A stretch of 64,000 bases of DNA from Oricola sp. Its GTDB lineage: Bacteria; Pseudomonadota; Alphaproteobacteria; Rhizobiales; Rhizobiaceae. Below the pieces are notes generated by a model. That model was not told where the DNA came from, did no database searches, and was given only the letters and a program-made list of their open reading frames with translations. The stretch is from NCBI RefSeq assembly GCF_022763245.1, contig NZ_JALEGV010000030.1:46947-110946 (forward strand), written 5' to 3'. The translations under genes and the position numbers were made by a program. Position 1 is the first letter of the stretch, and each line of letters starts with the position of its first letter. Shown here piece by piece: positions 24,067-32,923 of the stretch.

Positions 24067-26027
24067 CCGTCAGGACAGAACGCCACGGCGACATCGCCCG
24101 CGTCATCGTCGACAACCCTCCCGTCAACGCGCTTTCCACCGAAGTGCGCCAGGGGCTGATGGACGCGCTGGCGGAAACCGACGCCGACGCGTCGGTGCGC
24201 GCCGTCGTTCTGGAATGCGCGGGCCGCACCTTCATCGCAGGCGCCGACGTGCGCGAGTTCGGACAGCCGGCGCGCGAGCCGCACCTGCCTGACGTCATCA
24301 TGGCGATCGAACATGCGACCAAACCTTGGGTGGCCGCCATTCATGGCTCCGCGCTCGGCGGCGGGCTGGAGATCGCCATGGCCTGCGGCTACCGCATCGC
24401 GGCGAGCGACGCGAAGCTCGGCCTGCCGGAAGTCAATCTGGGCGTCATTCCGGGCGCCGGCGCGACCGTGCGCCTGCCCCGCCTGATCCCCGCCGACAAG
24501 GCGCTCGACATGATCGCCGGCGGCAAGCCGATCTCGGCGGACGCGGCTGAGAAGATCGGCCTGATCGACCGGCAGGTCGCCGACGACCTCAGCGCAGCCG
24601 CCATGGACATGGCGAAATCCGTGGCGTCGCAGCCACTTCCCCAGCCGCTGATCGAGCGCGAGCCGATCATGCCGAAGGACGCGACCGTCTTCGAGGACCA
24701 GAAGTTCAAGATCGTCACGAAAGCCAGGGGCCAGTTGGCCCAGACCGAGGCGGTGCAGGCGATCGACAACGCCCTCACCCTCGGCCCGGCACAGGCGCTC
24801 GCGGCAGAGCGTGACACATTCCTGCGCCTGCGTGCCGGCGAACAGTCGACGGCGCTGCGCCACATCTTCTTTGCTGAACGCTCCGTGTCCAAGATCCCAG
24901 CGGCGGAAGGCGCGAAACCCCGCAGCCTGAAGACGGTCGGCGTCATCGGCGGCGGCACGATGGGCGCTGGCATCGCCGCGGCCTGCCTGCTCGCGGGTCT
25001 GGGTGTCTGCCTGATCGAGCGCGACGATGCCGCATGCGCGGCCGCGTCCGACCGCATCCGGGGCACGCTGGAAGGAAGCGCCAAGCGCGGCCTTCTGAGC
25101 GCGGACGGTCTGGCGGCTGCGCTGCGGCGCCTGTCCGTCGGATCCGACTATGGCGCGCTCGCCGAGGCCGACCTCGTCATCGAGGCCGTGTTCGAGGACA
25201 TGGACGTCAAGAAGACGGTCTTTGCCGAACTCGACCGCGTGACCCGTCCGGACGCCGTTCTGGCCTCCAACACGTCCTATCTCGACGTCAACGAGATCGC
25301 CCGCGCGACGGCCGATCCGTCGCGCGTCGTCGGGCTGCATTTCTTCTCGCCGGCCCATGTCATGAAGCTGCTCGAACTGGTGGTGACCGACACGGCCGCA
25401 CCGGACGTGCTGGCCACGGGCCTCGCGCTCGGCAAGGCGCTGCGCAAGATCACGGTGCCGGCCGGCGTCTGCGACGGCTTCATCGGCAACCGCATCATGT
25501 CGGCCTACCGGCGCGAATGCGACTACATGATCGAGGACGGCGCCCTGCCCGCGCAGGTCGACAGCGCGATGACCGCGTTCGGCTTCCCGATGGGCGTCTT
25601 CGCCATGCAGGACCTCGCGGGCCTCGACATCGCCTGGGCCATGCGCAAGCGCCAGGCAGCCACCCGGCCGGCCGATCAGCGCTATGTCGAAATCGCAGAC
25701 CGGCTGTGCGAGCAGGGTCGCCTGGGCCGAAAGACCGGCAAGGGCTGGTATGACTACAGCGCCGACAAGTCGGGCGAGACGGATCCGGAGGTCACCGCCC
25801 TGATCGAGTCGGAATCGGCACGCCGCGGGATCACCCGCGCCGACTTCACCGACGAGCAGATCATCGACCGCATTCTCGGCGTCATGCAGCGCGAGGGCGC
25901 CATGATCCTCGAGGAAGGCATCGCCCAGTCCGCCGACGCGATCGACGTCGTCATGGTCAATGGCTACGGCTTTCCTCGCTGGAAAGGCGGACCGATGTTC
26001 ATGGCCGCCCAGAAGCAGCAGGCCTGA
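24063..26027 (+). CDS. FadJ-type bifunctional enoyl-CoA hydratase/3-hydroxyacyl-CoA dehydrogenase
   Basis: A 654-residue fusion, a little shorter than E. coli FadJ. Residues 1 to about 190 form a crotonase with both catalytic glutamates visible (GGGLEIAM and LPEVNLG). From about residue 290 comes an NAD-binding 3-hydroxyacyl-CoA dehydrogenase ([14 protein letters not shown]) with [13 protein letters not shown] and two C-terminal dehydrogenase repeats. It would hydrate and oxidise the enoyl-CoA products of the aromatic route, including crotonyl-CoA from the neighbouring GcdH. Its start overlaps the gcdH stop (ATGA). A strong hairpin follows the stop. Confidence 0.9.
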   Translation: MTVRTERHGDIARVIVDNPPVNALSTEVRQGLMDALAETDADASVRAVVLECAGRTFIAGADVREFGQPAREPHLPDVIMAIEHATKPWVAAIHGSALGGGLEIAMACGYRIAASDAKLGLPEVNLGVIPGAGATVRLPRLIPADKALDMIAGGKPISADAAEKIGLIDRQVADDLSAAAMDMAKSVASQPLPQPLIEREPIMPKDATVFEDQKFKIVTKARGQLAQTEAVQAIDNALTLGPAQALAAERDTFLRLRAGEQSTALRHIFFAERSVSKIPAAEGAKPRSLKTVGVIGGGTMGAGIAAACLLAGLGVCLIERDDAACAAASDRIRGTLEGSAKRGLLSADGLAAALRRLSVGSDYGALAEADLVIEAVFEDMDVKKTVFAELDRVTRPDAVLASNTSYLDVNEIARATADPSRVVGLHFFSPAHVMKLLELVVTDTAAPDVLATGLALGKALRKITVPAGVCDGFIGNRIMSAYRRECDYMIEDGALPAQVDSAMTAFGFPMGVFAMQDLAGLDIAWAMRKRQAATRPADQRYVEIADRLCEQGRLGRKTGKGWYDYSADKSGETDPEVTALIESESARRGITRADFTDEQIIDRILGVMQREGAMILEEGIAQSADAIDVVMVNGYGFPRWKGGPMFMAAQKQQA

Positions 26028-26035
26028 CGGATTTC

Positions 26036-26057
26036 AGGGCCGGCACGCGCCGGCCCT
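26036..26057. terminator. Bidirectional terminator between convergent operons
   Basis: AGGGCCGGC and GCCGGCCCT form a perfect 9-bp stem with loop ACGC, 9 bp after the FadJ-type stop and 33 bp from the end of the convergent ABC ATPase gene. TTGCCTT follows on the + strand. Confidence 0.7.
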
Positions 26058-26089
26058 TGCCTTACGACCAAAGCCTCAGGATTATTGCG

Positions 26090-26890
26090 TCAGAACCAGG
26101 CCTGGTCCGGGTCCGGCAGCGGGATCGCGTCCAGCAATTCGCGCGAATAGGCCGCGCCCGGCTTGGCGAAGAGGTCCGCCGTCGGTGCATGCTCGACGAT
26201 CTCGCCGTGATACAGCACGAGGATGCGGGTGCAGAGCCTTCGGATGACCGACAGGTCGTGGCTGATGAAGGCGAGCGTGAGGCCAAGTTCGTCGACAAGT
26301 TTCTCCAGCAGAGACAGCACCTGCGCCTGCGACGACACGTCGAGGCCGGACACGATCTCGTCGGCGAGGATGAAATCGGGACGCAGCGCGATGGCGCGGG
26401 CGATGCCGACCCGCTGGCGCTGGCCGCCCGACAATTCGTGCGGGTAGCGCGAGGCGAAGCTGCGCGGCAGGCCGACATGGTCGAGCGCTTCGAGCGCCCG
26501 CTCCTTCGGGTTCTCCACACCGTGCAGTTTCAGCGGCGCGGCGACCAGTCCGCCGACGCGGTGGCGCGGATTGAGCGACGACATCGGATCCTGGAAGATC
26601 ATCTGGAAGCGGCGGCGCAGCGGTCGCAATTCGGCTTCCGGCAGATGGGTGATGTCCTTGCCGTCGAAGCGGACGATGCCGCCGGTCGGCTCCAGCAGGC
26701 GCACCAGCGCCCGGCCAAGCGTCGATTTGCCCGAACCCGATCCGCCGACGATGCCGAGGATTTCGCCGCGCGGGATGGTGAAGCTCAGGTCCTTGAGGAT
26801 TTCCGTGCGCGGCGCCGGACTGAGCAGCGGCTTGCGCGTCATGTCGGGGAAGGACAGCTTGAGGTTGGTGACGTGATAGAGGTCAGTCAT
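26090..26890 (-). CDS. ABC transporter ATP-binding protein (OppF/DppF type)
   Basis: A 266-residue ATPase with Walker A GGSGSGKST, signature LSGGQRQRVGIA, Walker B ILADEIVSGLD and the H-loop SHDLSV. It is the second ATPase of a peptide/nickel/opine-type importer, and it overlaps the first ATPase gene by 8 nt. The Walker B region has EIVSGLD where EPTSALD is usual; the catalytic Glu is retained. It is last in a five-gene operon with binding protein, two permeases and two ATPases. Confidence 0.88.
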   Translation of the reverse strand: MTDLYHVTNLKLSFPDMTRKPLLSPAPRTEILKDLSFTIPRGEILGIVGGSGSGKSTLGRALVRLLEPTGGIVRFDGKDITHLPEAELRPLRRRFQMIFQDPMSSLNPRHRVGGLVAAPLKLHGVENPKERALEALDHVGLPRSFASRYPHELSGGQRQRVGIARAIALRPDFILADEIVSGLDVSSQAQVLSLLEKLVDELGLTLAFISHDLSVIRRLCTRILVLYHGEIVEHAPTADLFAKPGAAYSRELLDAIPLPDPDQAWF

Positions 26891-27755
26891 GTTTCCAGCT
26901 CTTGTCCGCCGCTTCGACCTCGGCCTTCACCGCGGCGATCACCGCTTCGGGCACCGGCATGAGGCTGGCCTCCGGGTCGGTGTATTTCGGGGTCGCGGCG
27001 AGCAGCGCGCGCGAATAGGCATGGGCGGGCTCGTCGAAGAAGCTGCGCACATCCGTCGATTCCACCACCTTGCCGGCATAGAGCACGGAGAGCGACTGGC
27101 AGATCTTCGACACCACGCCAAGATCGTGGGTGACGAACAGAAGCGCCGTGTCATGACGCTGCTGCATCTCCTTGATAAGCTTGAGAATCTGCTTTTGAAC
27201 CGTCACGTCGAGGGCCGTGGTGGGCTCGTCGGCGACGATCAGCTTCGGTTCGGCGGCGAAGGCCGAGGCGATCAGGATGCGCTGGCGCATGCCGCCCGAC
27301 AATTCATGCGGATAGCTGCGCATCACGCGTTCAGGGTCCGGGATGTGCACCTCGTCGAGAAGCTCGATGGCGCGGTCTCGCGCGCGCTTCGCCTCCCAGC
27401 CAAGGATGTTGGTCAGCCGGTCGGTGATCTGCGGCGCGATGCGGCGCGACGGGTTGAGCGCGGTCAGCGGATCCTGCGGGATCAGGGCGCAGGACTGTCC
27501 GAGCCGGTAGCGGTGCTCGCGCGGCGACAGGGCGAGAAGGTCGACGCCGTCGAGTTCGATCGAGCCGCCGACGATCTCGGTGGCGCGCGGCAGGATGCCG
27601 AGCACCGCCTTGCCGATCATCGACTTGCCCGCGCCCGACTCGCCCACCAGCCCGTGCACCTCGCCCGATTTCACCGTCAGCGAGACGTCGCGCAGCAGCC
27701 GCATGGGCGTGCCCGCCAGGCGGACGTCGAGGTTGGATATCTTCAGATAGCTCAT
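26883..27755 (-). CDS. ABC transporter ATP-binding protein (OppD/DppD type)
   Basis: A 290-residue ATPase with Walker A GESGAGKS, signature [12 protein letters not shown], Walker [12 protein letters not shown] and the H-loop THDLGVV. The C-terminal extension after residue 240 is typical of OppD. The start at 27755 gives an ATGA overlap with the upstream permease gene; longer frames run back through that permease. Partner of the OppF-type ATPase in the same importer. Confidence 0.87.
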   Translation of the reverse strand: MSYLKISNLDVRLAGTPMRLLRDVSLTVKSGEVHGLVGESGAGKSMIGKAVLGILPRATEIVGGSIELDGVDLLALSPREHRYRLGQSCALIPQDPLTALNPSRRIAPQITDRLTNILGWEAKRARDRAIELLDEVHIPDPERVMRSYPHELSGGMRQRILIASAFAAEPKLIVADEPTTALDVTVQKQILKLIKEMQQRHDTALLFVTHDLGVVSKICQSLSVLYAGKVVESTDVRSFFDEPAHAYSRALLAATPKYTDPEASLMPVPEAVIAAVKAEVEAADKSWKHD

Positions 27756-28603
27756 CGCAGCACCGGGTCGAAGCGGTCCTTCAGGCCCTCGCCCAGCTGC
27801 GAGAAGGACAGGACGGTCAGGAACAATGTGACCAGCGGGAAGACCATCACCCACCAGGCCTGGTGAATCGAGGCCCGCCCCTCCGAGATCATCCCGCCCC
27901 AGGTCGGGTCGTCGGTGGAGATCGACAGGTTGACGAAGGACAGGATCGCCTCGACGATCACCGCGATGCCCATCTCCAGCGTCAGCAGCACGACGATGGT
28001 CGGCAGCACGTTCGGCAGGATCTCGATCACCATCGTCGACAGCCGACGCCTCCCCGCCACCCGCGCCGACGCCGAATAATCCATCGCGCCCTGGGCCATC
28101 GCTTCCGCGCGAATCACGCGGGCGAAGCGCGTCCAGTCTATGACGACGATGGCGATGATGATGGATAACAGGCCCGGGCCGAGCACGGCGATCAGGAGGA
28201 TGGAGAACAGGATCGGCGGGAAGGCCATCCAGATGTCGATGAGGCGCGAGATGACGACGTCCACCCAGCCGCGCAGATAGCCCGCGAGGAGGCCGAGCGT
28301 CGAGCCGATCAGGCCGGTCAGGCCGCCGGCGACGAGCGCGACGATCAGCGCGATGCGCGCGCCGTAGAGAATGCGCGCCAGGACGTCGCGGCCGAGGCTG
28401 TCGGTGCCGAGATAGAAGCCGGGCTCGGCGCCCTGCTCCCAGAACGGCGGCATCCGGCCGAGGAAGAGGTCCTGCTCGAGCGGATTGTGCGGGCTCAAGA
28501 GCGGCGCGAAGAGCGCGGCGAGCACCAGCAGCAGCAGCCAGCCGCCCGAGAGCCACAGGCGCAGGCCGACCTTGCGGCGGACTTGGGAGCGACCGTCAAG
28601 CAT
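27752..28603 (-). CDS. ABC transporter permease (OppC/DppC type)
   Basis: A 283-residue inner-membrane permease with about six hydrophobic segments, beginning with LRLWLSGGWLLLLVLAALFA. The periplasmic loop HNPLEQDLFLGRMPP and LGTDSLGRDVLARILYGARI are standard for the DppC group, and the EAA-type cytoplasmic loop is around RVIRAEAMAQGAM. ATG at 28603 is chosen because it overlaps the DppB stop by 8 nt and begins close to the first transmembrane helix. Confidence 0.86.
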   Translation of the reverse strand: MLDGRSQVRRKVGLRLWLSGGWLLLLVLAALFAPLLSPHNPLEQDLFLGRMPPFWEQGAEPGFYLGTDSLGRDVLARILYGARIALIVALVAGGLTGLIGSTLGLLAGYLRGWVDVVISRLIDIWMAFPPILFSILLIAVLGPGLLSIIIAIVVIDWTRFARVIRAEAMAQGAMDYSASARVAGRRRLSTMVIEILPNVLPTIVVLLTLEMGIAVIVEAILSFVNLSISTDDPTWGGMISEGRASIHQAWWVMVFPLVTLFLTVLSFSQLGEGLKDRFDPVLR

Positions 28604-29606
28604 GGCGAAGCCTCGGATTGAGCAGCGCGTAGGTGAGGTCAACGACGAGGTTCACGGCGGTGAAGATGACGGCGAAGAGGATGACGATGCCCTGGATCAG
28701 CGGCAGGTCACGATTGATCACCGCGTCGATGGCCATGTTGCCGAGGCCCTCATAGCTGAACAGGCGCTCGATGATGACCGTGCCGCCGATCAGAAAGGTG
28801 AACTGGACGCCGACAAGCGTCAGCGTCGGCAGGATCGCGTTGGGCAGCGCCTCGCGGATGATCACGCGGTTCTCGCCGTAGCCCTTGGTGCGCGCCAGCG
28901 TGACGTAGTCCAGATGCATGGTCTCTTTCAGGGATTGCTTGAGAAGCTGGCCGATGATCGCCGCAAGCGGGATCGCGAGCGCCAGCGCGGGCATGAACAT
29001 GTGGCTGACGATGTCGGCCCACAGGTCGAAGCGCAGCCGGAGCACGCTTTCGAACAGGTAGAAATTGGTGGCGAAGGGCAGGTCCAGAGACGGCGTGATG
29101 CGGCCGGAAATGTGGAAGACAGGCCAAGCTACACCGAAGAGCAGGATCAGAACCAGCGCCCAGAGGAAGTCCGGCACCGAAAGCGCCATGCCGTTGCCGA
29201 CATCGATGCCGGCCTCGATCTTGGTGCCGCGCTCGCGGGTGCCGATCAGCGCCGCCGCGCCGCCGAGGATGACGGCGATCACCAGCGCCATGATGGACAG
29301 TTCCAGCGTCGCCGGAAGCCGGCCCAGCACCAGCTCCAGGACGGGGCGCCGCGCGGTGATCGACATGCCGAAATCGCCATGCAGAACGCCGCCGGCCCAG
29401 ATCAGGAACTGCTGCGGTATCGACTTGTCGAGGCCGTAGAGCGCGGTCAGACGGGCGATGTCCTCGTCGGTGGCGCCGGGCGGCAGCATCATGGAGATCG
29501 GGTCGCCGGGGACGATGCGGATGACGAAGAAGACAATCACGGCCACGCCGATGAGCGTGATGGCCGTGCTCGCCAATCTGAACAGGAATGACCGAAGAAG
29601 CTGCAT
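28596..29606 (-). CDS. ABC transporter permease (OppB/DppB type)
   Basis: A 336-residue inner-membrane permease, typical DppB length. The N-terminal helix is FRLASTAITLIGVAVIVFFVI followed by RIVPGDP, a family hallmark, and a conserved YVTLARTKGYGENRVI marks the ATPase-contacting EAA loop. It is preceded by a gap with a perfect hairpin after the binding-protein gene. Confidence 0.87.
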   Translation of the reverse strand: MQLLRSFLFRLASTAITLIGVAVIVFFVIRIVPGDPISMMLPPGATDEDIARLTALYGLDKSIPQQFLIWAGGVLHGDFGMSITARRPVLELVLGRLPATLELSIMALVIAVILGGAAALIGTRERGTKIEAGIDVGNGMALSVPDFLWALVLILLFGVAWPVFHISGRITPSLDLPFATNFYLFESVLRLRFDLWADIVSHMFMPALALAIPLAAIIGQLLKQSLKETMHLDYVTLARTKGYGENRVIIREALPNAILPTLTLVGVQFTFLIGGTVIIERLFSYEGLGNMAIDAVINRDLPLIQGIVILFAVIFTAVNLVVDLTYALLNPRLRHA

Positions 29607-29653
29607 GCGTTCCCAGACGCGCCGGAGGATGTTCGACTATCGCCGACAAGGTT

Positions 29654-29677
29654 GCGGGACGGGCTGACCCGTCCCGC
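29654..29677 (-). terminator. Hairpin after the ABC binding-protein gene
   Basis: GCGGGACGGG and CCCGTCCCGC form a perfect 10-bp stem with loop CTGA, 28 nt downstream of the binding-protein stop on the - strand and before the permease gene. It likely protects or partially terminates the transcript so that binding protein is made in excess. Confidence 0.55.
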
Positions 29678-29704
29678 GCATTGTCAGCGTCAGGCTGAAG
29701 CGGA

Positions 29705-31225
29705 TCAGGCCCGCTTCATGAGATGCGGCAGAAGCGCACCGGAGGCATGCGGGGTGACCGCAACGCCCTTGGCCGAAAGGATCGGCTGGACATACTGCAG
29801 AAGCGGAATGACCAGTGCGTTCTCGGCGATGTAGGCGTCGACGGCCTTCCAGCCCTCGATGCGCTTGGCCTCGTCGGCCTCGCCCCACAGGGGCCCGATC
29901 TTCTCGATGAGGTCCGCGCCGTCCCAGACGGAGTGGGGGCTCGGGCCGAACATGGCGAAGCCGGTCGAGGTGGTCGGATCGCCGACCGAGTTGCCCCAGT
30001 TGTAGAAGGCCGCCGGTGCAAGCTGGTCGGCTGCGCGCAGCTCGTAATGCTTGGCGATCTCGTAGACCTCGATCTCCGCCTCGATGCCGACCTTGCGCCA
30101 GAGGCCGACGATGGCCTGGACCATCTCGTAGTCCTTCGGCTTGAAGCCCTTGGTCGTCTGGATCTTGAACTTCACCGGATTGTCCGGGCCGTAGCCGGAC
30201 GCGGCCAGGTATTCCTTCGCCTTCTCCGGATCGTAGGCGACCTTGATCGACGGATCATAGGCCTCGTATTCCGGCGTCTGCAGCGTGTCGATCGCGACGC
30301 CGTAGCCGGACAGTAGGCGGTCGATGATGGTCTGCTTGTCGATCGCATGCACGCAGGCCTTGCGCACATTCGGGTCGAGCATGACGTCGATGTCGTTCAG
30401 GAAGATCATGCCGATGTCGGAGATCGGGGCAGCGACGCCGTTCAGCGTGCCTTTCAGGCGATCATATTCCTCATAGGGCATTTCCAGCGTGACATGGGCG
30501 TTGCCGGATTCCACTTCGGCGACGCGTGCTGCGGCGTCGGTGACGAACTTGATCGTGACCGTCTCGAAGTCCGGCTTGCCACCCCAGTAGTTCTCGTTGG
30601 CTTTCAGGCGCACGAAGGCGTTGCGCTCGAATTTCTCGACCATGTAGGGGCCGGTGCCGATCGGCGCCGCTTCGAAGCCGTCCGCGCCGACCTTCTCGTA
30701 ATAGGCCTTCGGCAGGACATAGCCGGTGAGGAAGTACATCCACTTGAAGATGGTCGGGTCGAACGACTTGACGTCGGCGGTGACGGTGTTGCCGTCGGCG
30801 GCGAAGTTTTCCAGCGTCGCCCAGACGAAGTTGATCGGGTTGCCGGTCGCCGGATCGGCCGCGCGCGCGAGGCTCCAGGCCACGTCTTCGGCGGTGAACG
30901 GGCTGCCGTCATGCCAGGTCACGCCTTCACGCACCTTCATGATGACCTGCGTGTTGTCATCGTTCCAGCCCCATTCGGTGAGCAGGCCCGGCGCAGGCGA
31001 GAGATCCGGCTCCTGCAGGATGAACTGGTCGAAGACCGACTGGTAGATGCCCTGGATCGTCGGGTTGACCGCCGACGGGCCGGTGGTCGGATCCCAGCTC
31101 GGCAGGTTGACGTTGTAGGCGATGACGAGTTCGTCGATGTCCTGGGCCAAGGCCGGCAGGCCGAAGGTCCCCGCCGCTGCCGTGGCAGCGGACAATTTCA
31201 TCAGTTCGCGGCGAGAGAGTTTCAT
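29705..31225 (-). CDS. ABC transporter substrate-binding protein (peptide/nickel type) with Tat signal
   Basis: A 506-residue SBP_bac_5 family protein. The N-terminus MKLSRRELMKLSAATAAAG has the twin-arginine pattern SRRELMK followed by a hydrophobic stretch and cleavage near ALAQD, so it should be exported folded. The family domain includes the ligand-cleft segments WHDGSPFTAEDVAWSL and the conserved MNDID-like strand (FLNDIDVMLDPNVRKACVHAID). Such proteins bind peptides but also opines, sugars and other small molecules. Next to indole-type catabolic genes, an indolic or amino-acid-derived ligand is possible but unproven. Confidence 0.87.
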   Translation of the reverse strand: MKLSRRELMKLSAATAAAGTFGLPALAQDIDELVIAYNVNLPSWDPTTGPSAVNPTIQGIYQSVFDQFILQEPDLSPAPGLLTEWGWNDDNTQVIMKVREGVTWHDGSPFTAEDVAWSLARAADPATGNPINFVWATLENFAADGNTVTADVKSFDPTIFKWMYFLTGYVLPKAYYEKVGADGFEAAPIGTGPYMVEKFERNAFVRLKANENYWGGKPDFETVTIKFVTDAAARVAEVESGNAHVTLEMPYEEYDRLKGTLNGVAAPISDIGMIFLNDIDVMLDPNVRKACVHAIDKQTIIDRLLSGYGVAIDTLQTPEYEAYDPSIKVAYDPEKAKEYLAASGYGPDNPVKFKIQTTKGFKPKDYEMVQAIVGLWRKVGIEAEIEVYEIAKHYELRAADQLAPAAFYNWGNSVGDPTTSTGFAMFGPSPHSVWDGADLIEKIGPLWGEADEAKRIEGWKAVDAYIAENALVIPLLQYVQPILSAKGVAVTPHASGALLPHLMKRA

Positions 31226-31254
31226 GTTCTTCCCCTGTCTTAGGTTTGAGTCCG

Positions 31255-32823
31255 TCATTTACCGGCAAGAGTCCTGGCCAAGAGAAAGCCGGATCCAGCC
31301 CCTGTGCCCGCACCGGGCCAAACCGCCGCCCCGGTGAGGTAAAGGTTCTTCGTCGGCGTCGATCCGTCAGCATGACCACGAACCGGCCGGAACAGGAAGT
31401 TCTGCGATATGTGATGGCTGCCGCAGACCTGGTCGCCGCCGACGAGATTGGGATTGTCCGCCTCCAGATCGGCGGGCGAAACGATGCGGCGCGCCAGGAT
31501 CTTGTCGCGCGTGCCCGGCGCATAGCCTTCGAGGATGTCGAGCGCACGTTCGGCGAAAGGTTCGGCCGCGCTGGCCCAGTCGGTCGCCGTGATCTCGCCC
31601 TTGGCGTCGCCCTTGATCTCGCCAGGCGCCATGCGGACCTGCAGCCACAGGACATGCTTGCCCTCGGGCGCACGCGAAGGATCGAAGACGGTGGGCTGGC
31701 CGACGACCAGAATGGGCTCGTCCGGCAGCAGACCGGCGAGCGCCTGCTGATAGGTGCGGGCCATCTGGTCGAGTGACGGCGCCAGGTGCACGTAGGCGAA
31801 ACCCTTGAGCTCGTCCGACGCCTTCCAGTCCGGCAGGTCGGAGAGCGCGAGATGGATCATCATCGTGCCGGGCGCGTGGACGAACTTGCCGAGTGCGTCG
31901 TCGAAGGCAGGCTCCATGCCGCCGGTCAGGCGCAGCAGCGCCGAGGGCGCGACGCCCGCGACCACGGCCTTTCGCGCCTTGATGATGCGACCGTCTGCCA
32001 GTTCGACGCCGGTCGCCTGCCCGCCGTCCTTGATGACGCGCGCCACGGCGGCGTTGCATTCCACGACGCCGCCCTTGGCACGAATGGTCTCGACCATGGC
32101 GTTGACCACCGTGTCGGCCCCGCCCTTGCCTATGACCATGCCCAGCGCCTGACCCGCCATGCCCTCAAGATAGGGAAAGATTGCGCCGCCCGCGATATCG
32201 GGTGCAAAGTCGAGATGCATGCCCCAGGCGGCGAGCATCGCGCGCACCTCGGGGCTCTCGAACGTCTCGCCAAGATAGCGCCGCGGCGAGGAGAGCAGGA
32301 AGCGGAGCATCCGCAACAGCCCGCCGGCTCCCCGCTCGGTAAATACTTTGAACATAAAATATGCAAATGAATGAATTTTCATCGACCCGCCGAGCAGGCG
32401 GCCGAGATGCGGGATCTCCCGACCGAACTCCGCGAGCAGCTCGTTCCAGCGCTCTGCGTCCTTCTCGGACAGGGCCGCGATGCGCGCCGTCGTGGCCTCA
32501 ACATCCGTCGAAACGCCACACCAGCGACCATCCGGAAAAGCAGATGCGAACGGCTTGTCGATCGGCGCGAATTCGAGGCCGTGACCCGTCAATTCATCCG
32601 CATAAGCCTTGAAAAACGCGCTTCCTGCGAAGAGAGAGAGGTTCATCGCCGCCCAGTCGTGACGATAGCCGGACAGAGTGTATTCACCGGTCTTGACGGC
32701 GCCGCCGGGCGCCTCAGCGTGCTCGAAGACTCCGACACGCCAGCCGCGCGCAGCCATATGCACGGCTGCCGCCAGTGTGTTGTGCCCCGCACCGATCAGC
32801 ACGGCATCGAATTCGTCGCTCAC
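31255..32823 (-). CDS. Phytoene-desaturase-like FAD oxidoreductase (first copy)
   Basis: A 522-residue NAD(P)/FAD-dependent oxidoreductase of the CrtI-like/amine-oxidase superfamily. It has the N-terminal dinucleotide motif AVLIGAGHNTLAAAVHMA and a C-terminal FAD motif LTGAAVWPGAGTGAGSG. GTG at 32823 is preferred because AAGAGGAGA lies 6 nt before it and the Rossmann strand begins at residue 6; an ATG 48 nt upstream has no such site. No carotenoid genes are nearby. It diverges from an isatin-hydrolase-like gene and has a second copy at 33719-35281, so the pair probably acts on an indolic substrate. The reaction is unknown. Confidence 0.8.
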   Translation of the reverse strand: MSDEFDAVLIGAGHNTLAAAVHMAARGWRVGVFEHAEAPGGAVKTGEYTLSGYRHDWAAMNLSLFAGSAFFKAYADELTGHGLEFAPIDKPFASAFPDGRWCGVSTDVEATTARIAALSEKDAERWNELLAEFGREIPHLGRLLGGSMKIHSFAYFMFKVFTERGAGGLLRMLRFLLSSPRRYLGETFESPEVRAMLAAWGMHLDFAPDIAGGAIFPYLEGMAGQALGMVIGKGGADTVVNAMVETIRAKGGVVECNAAVARVIKDGGQATGVELADGRIIKARKAVVAGVAPSALLRLTGGMEPAFDDALGKFVHAPGTMMIHLALSDLPDWKASDELKGFAYVHLAPSLDQMARTYQQALAGLLPDEPILVVGQPTVFDPSRAPEGKHVLWLQVRMAPGEIKGDAKGEITATDWASAAEPFAERALDILEGYAPGTRDKILARRIVSPADLEADNPNLVGGDQVCGSHHISQNFLFRPVRGHADGSTPTKNLYLTGAAVWPGAGTGAGSGFLLARTLAGK

Positions 32824-32848
32824 TCGCGCTCTCCTCTTGGCGGCAGGA

Positions 32849-32872
32849 TATTTGCATTTGCATGCATTCATG
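32849..32872. promoter_or_regulatory. TTTGCAT repeats and TGCATGCA core in a divergent promoter
   Basis: The 100-bp gap between the FAD oxidoreductase (-) and isatin-hydrolase-like gene (+) holds two overlapping TTTGCAT repeats and the 8-bp palindrome TGCATGCA, an AT-rich island in GC-rich DNA. It is a plausible operator for the MarR encoded at 35278, with no direct support. Confidence 0.35.
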
Positions 32873-32923
32873 TCTAGTGTATATCTCGATCGAAGACACA
32901 GGGCTGCAACAAGGGAGATTGCA

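Noticed and set aside
28485..29591. A 368-codon + strand frame over the ABC permeases
   Set aside because: Same effect: a charged mirror of transmembrane segments, with no ribosome binding site or domain.
31255..32870. Carotenoid (phytoene) desaturase and an upstream ATG start at about 32871
   Set aside because: No crt genes are nearby and two copies flank a hydrolase; the GTG at 32823 has the only good ribosome binding site.
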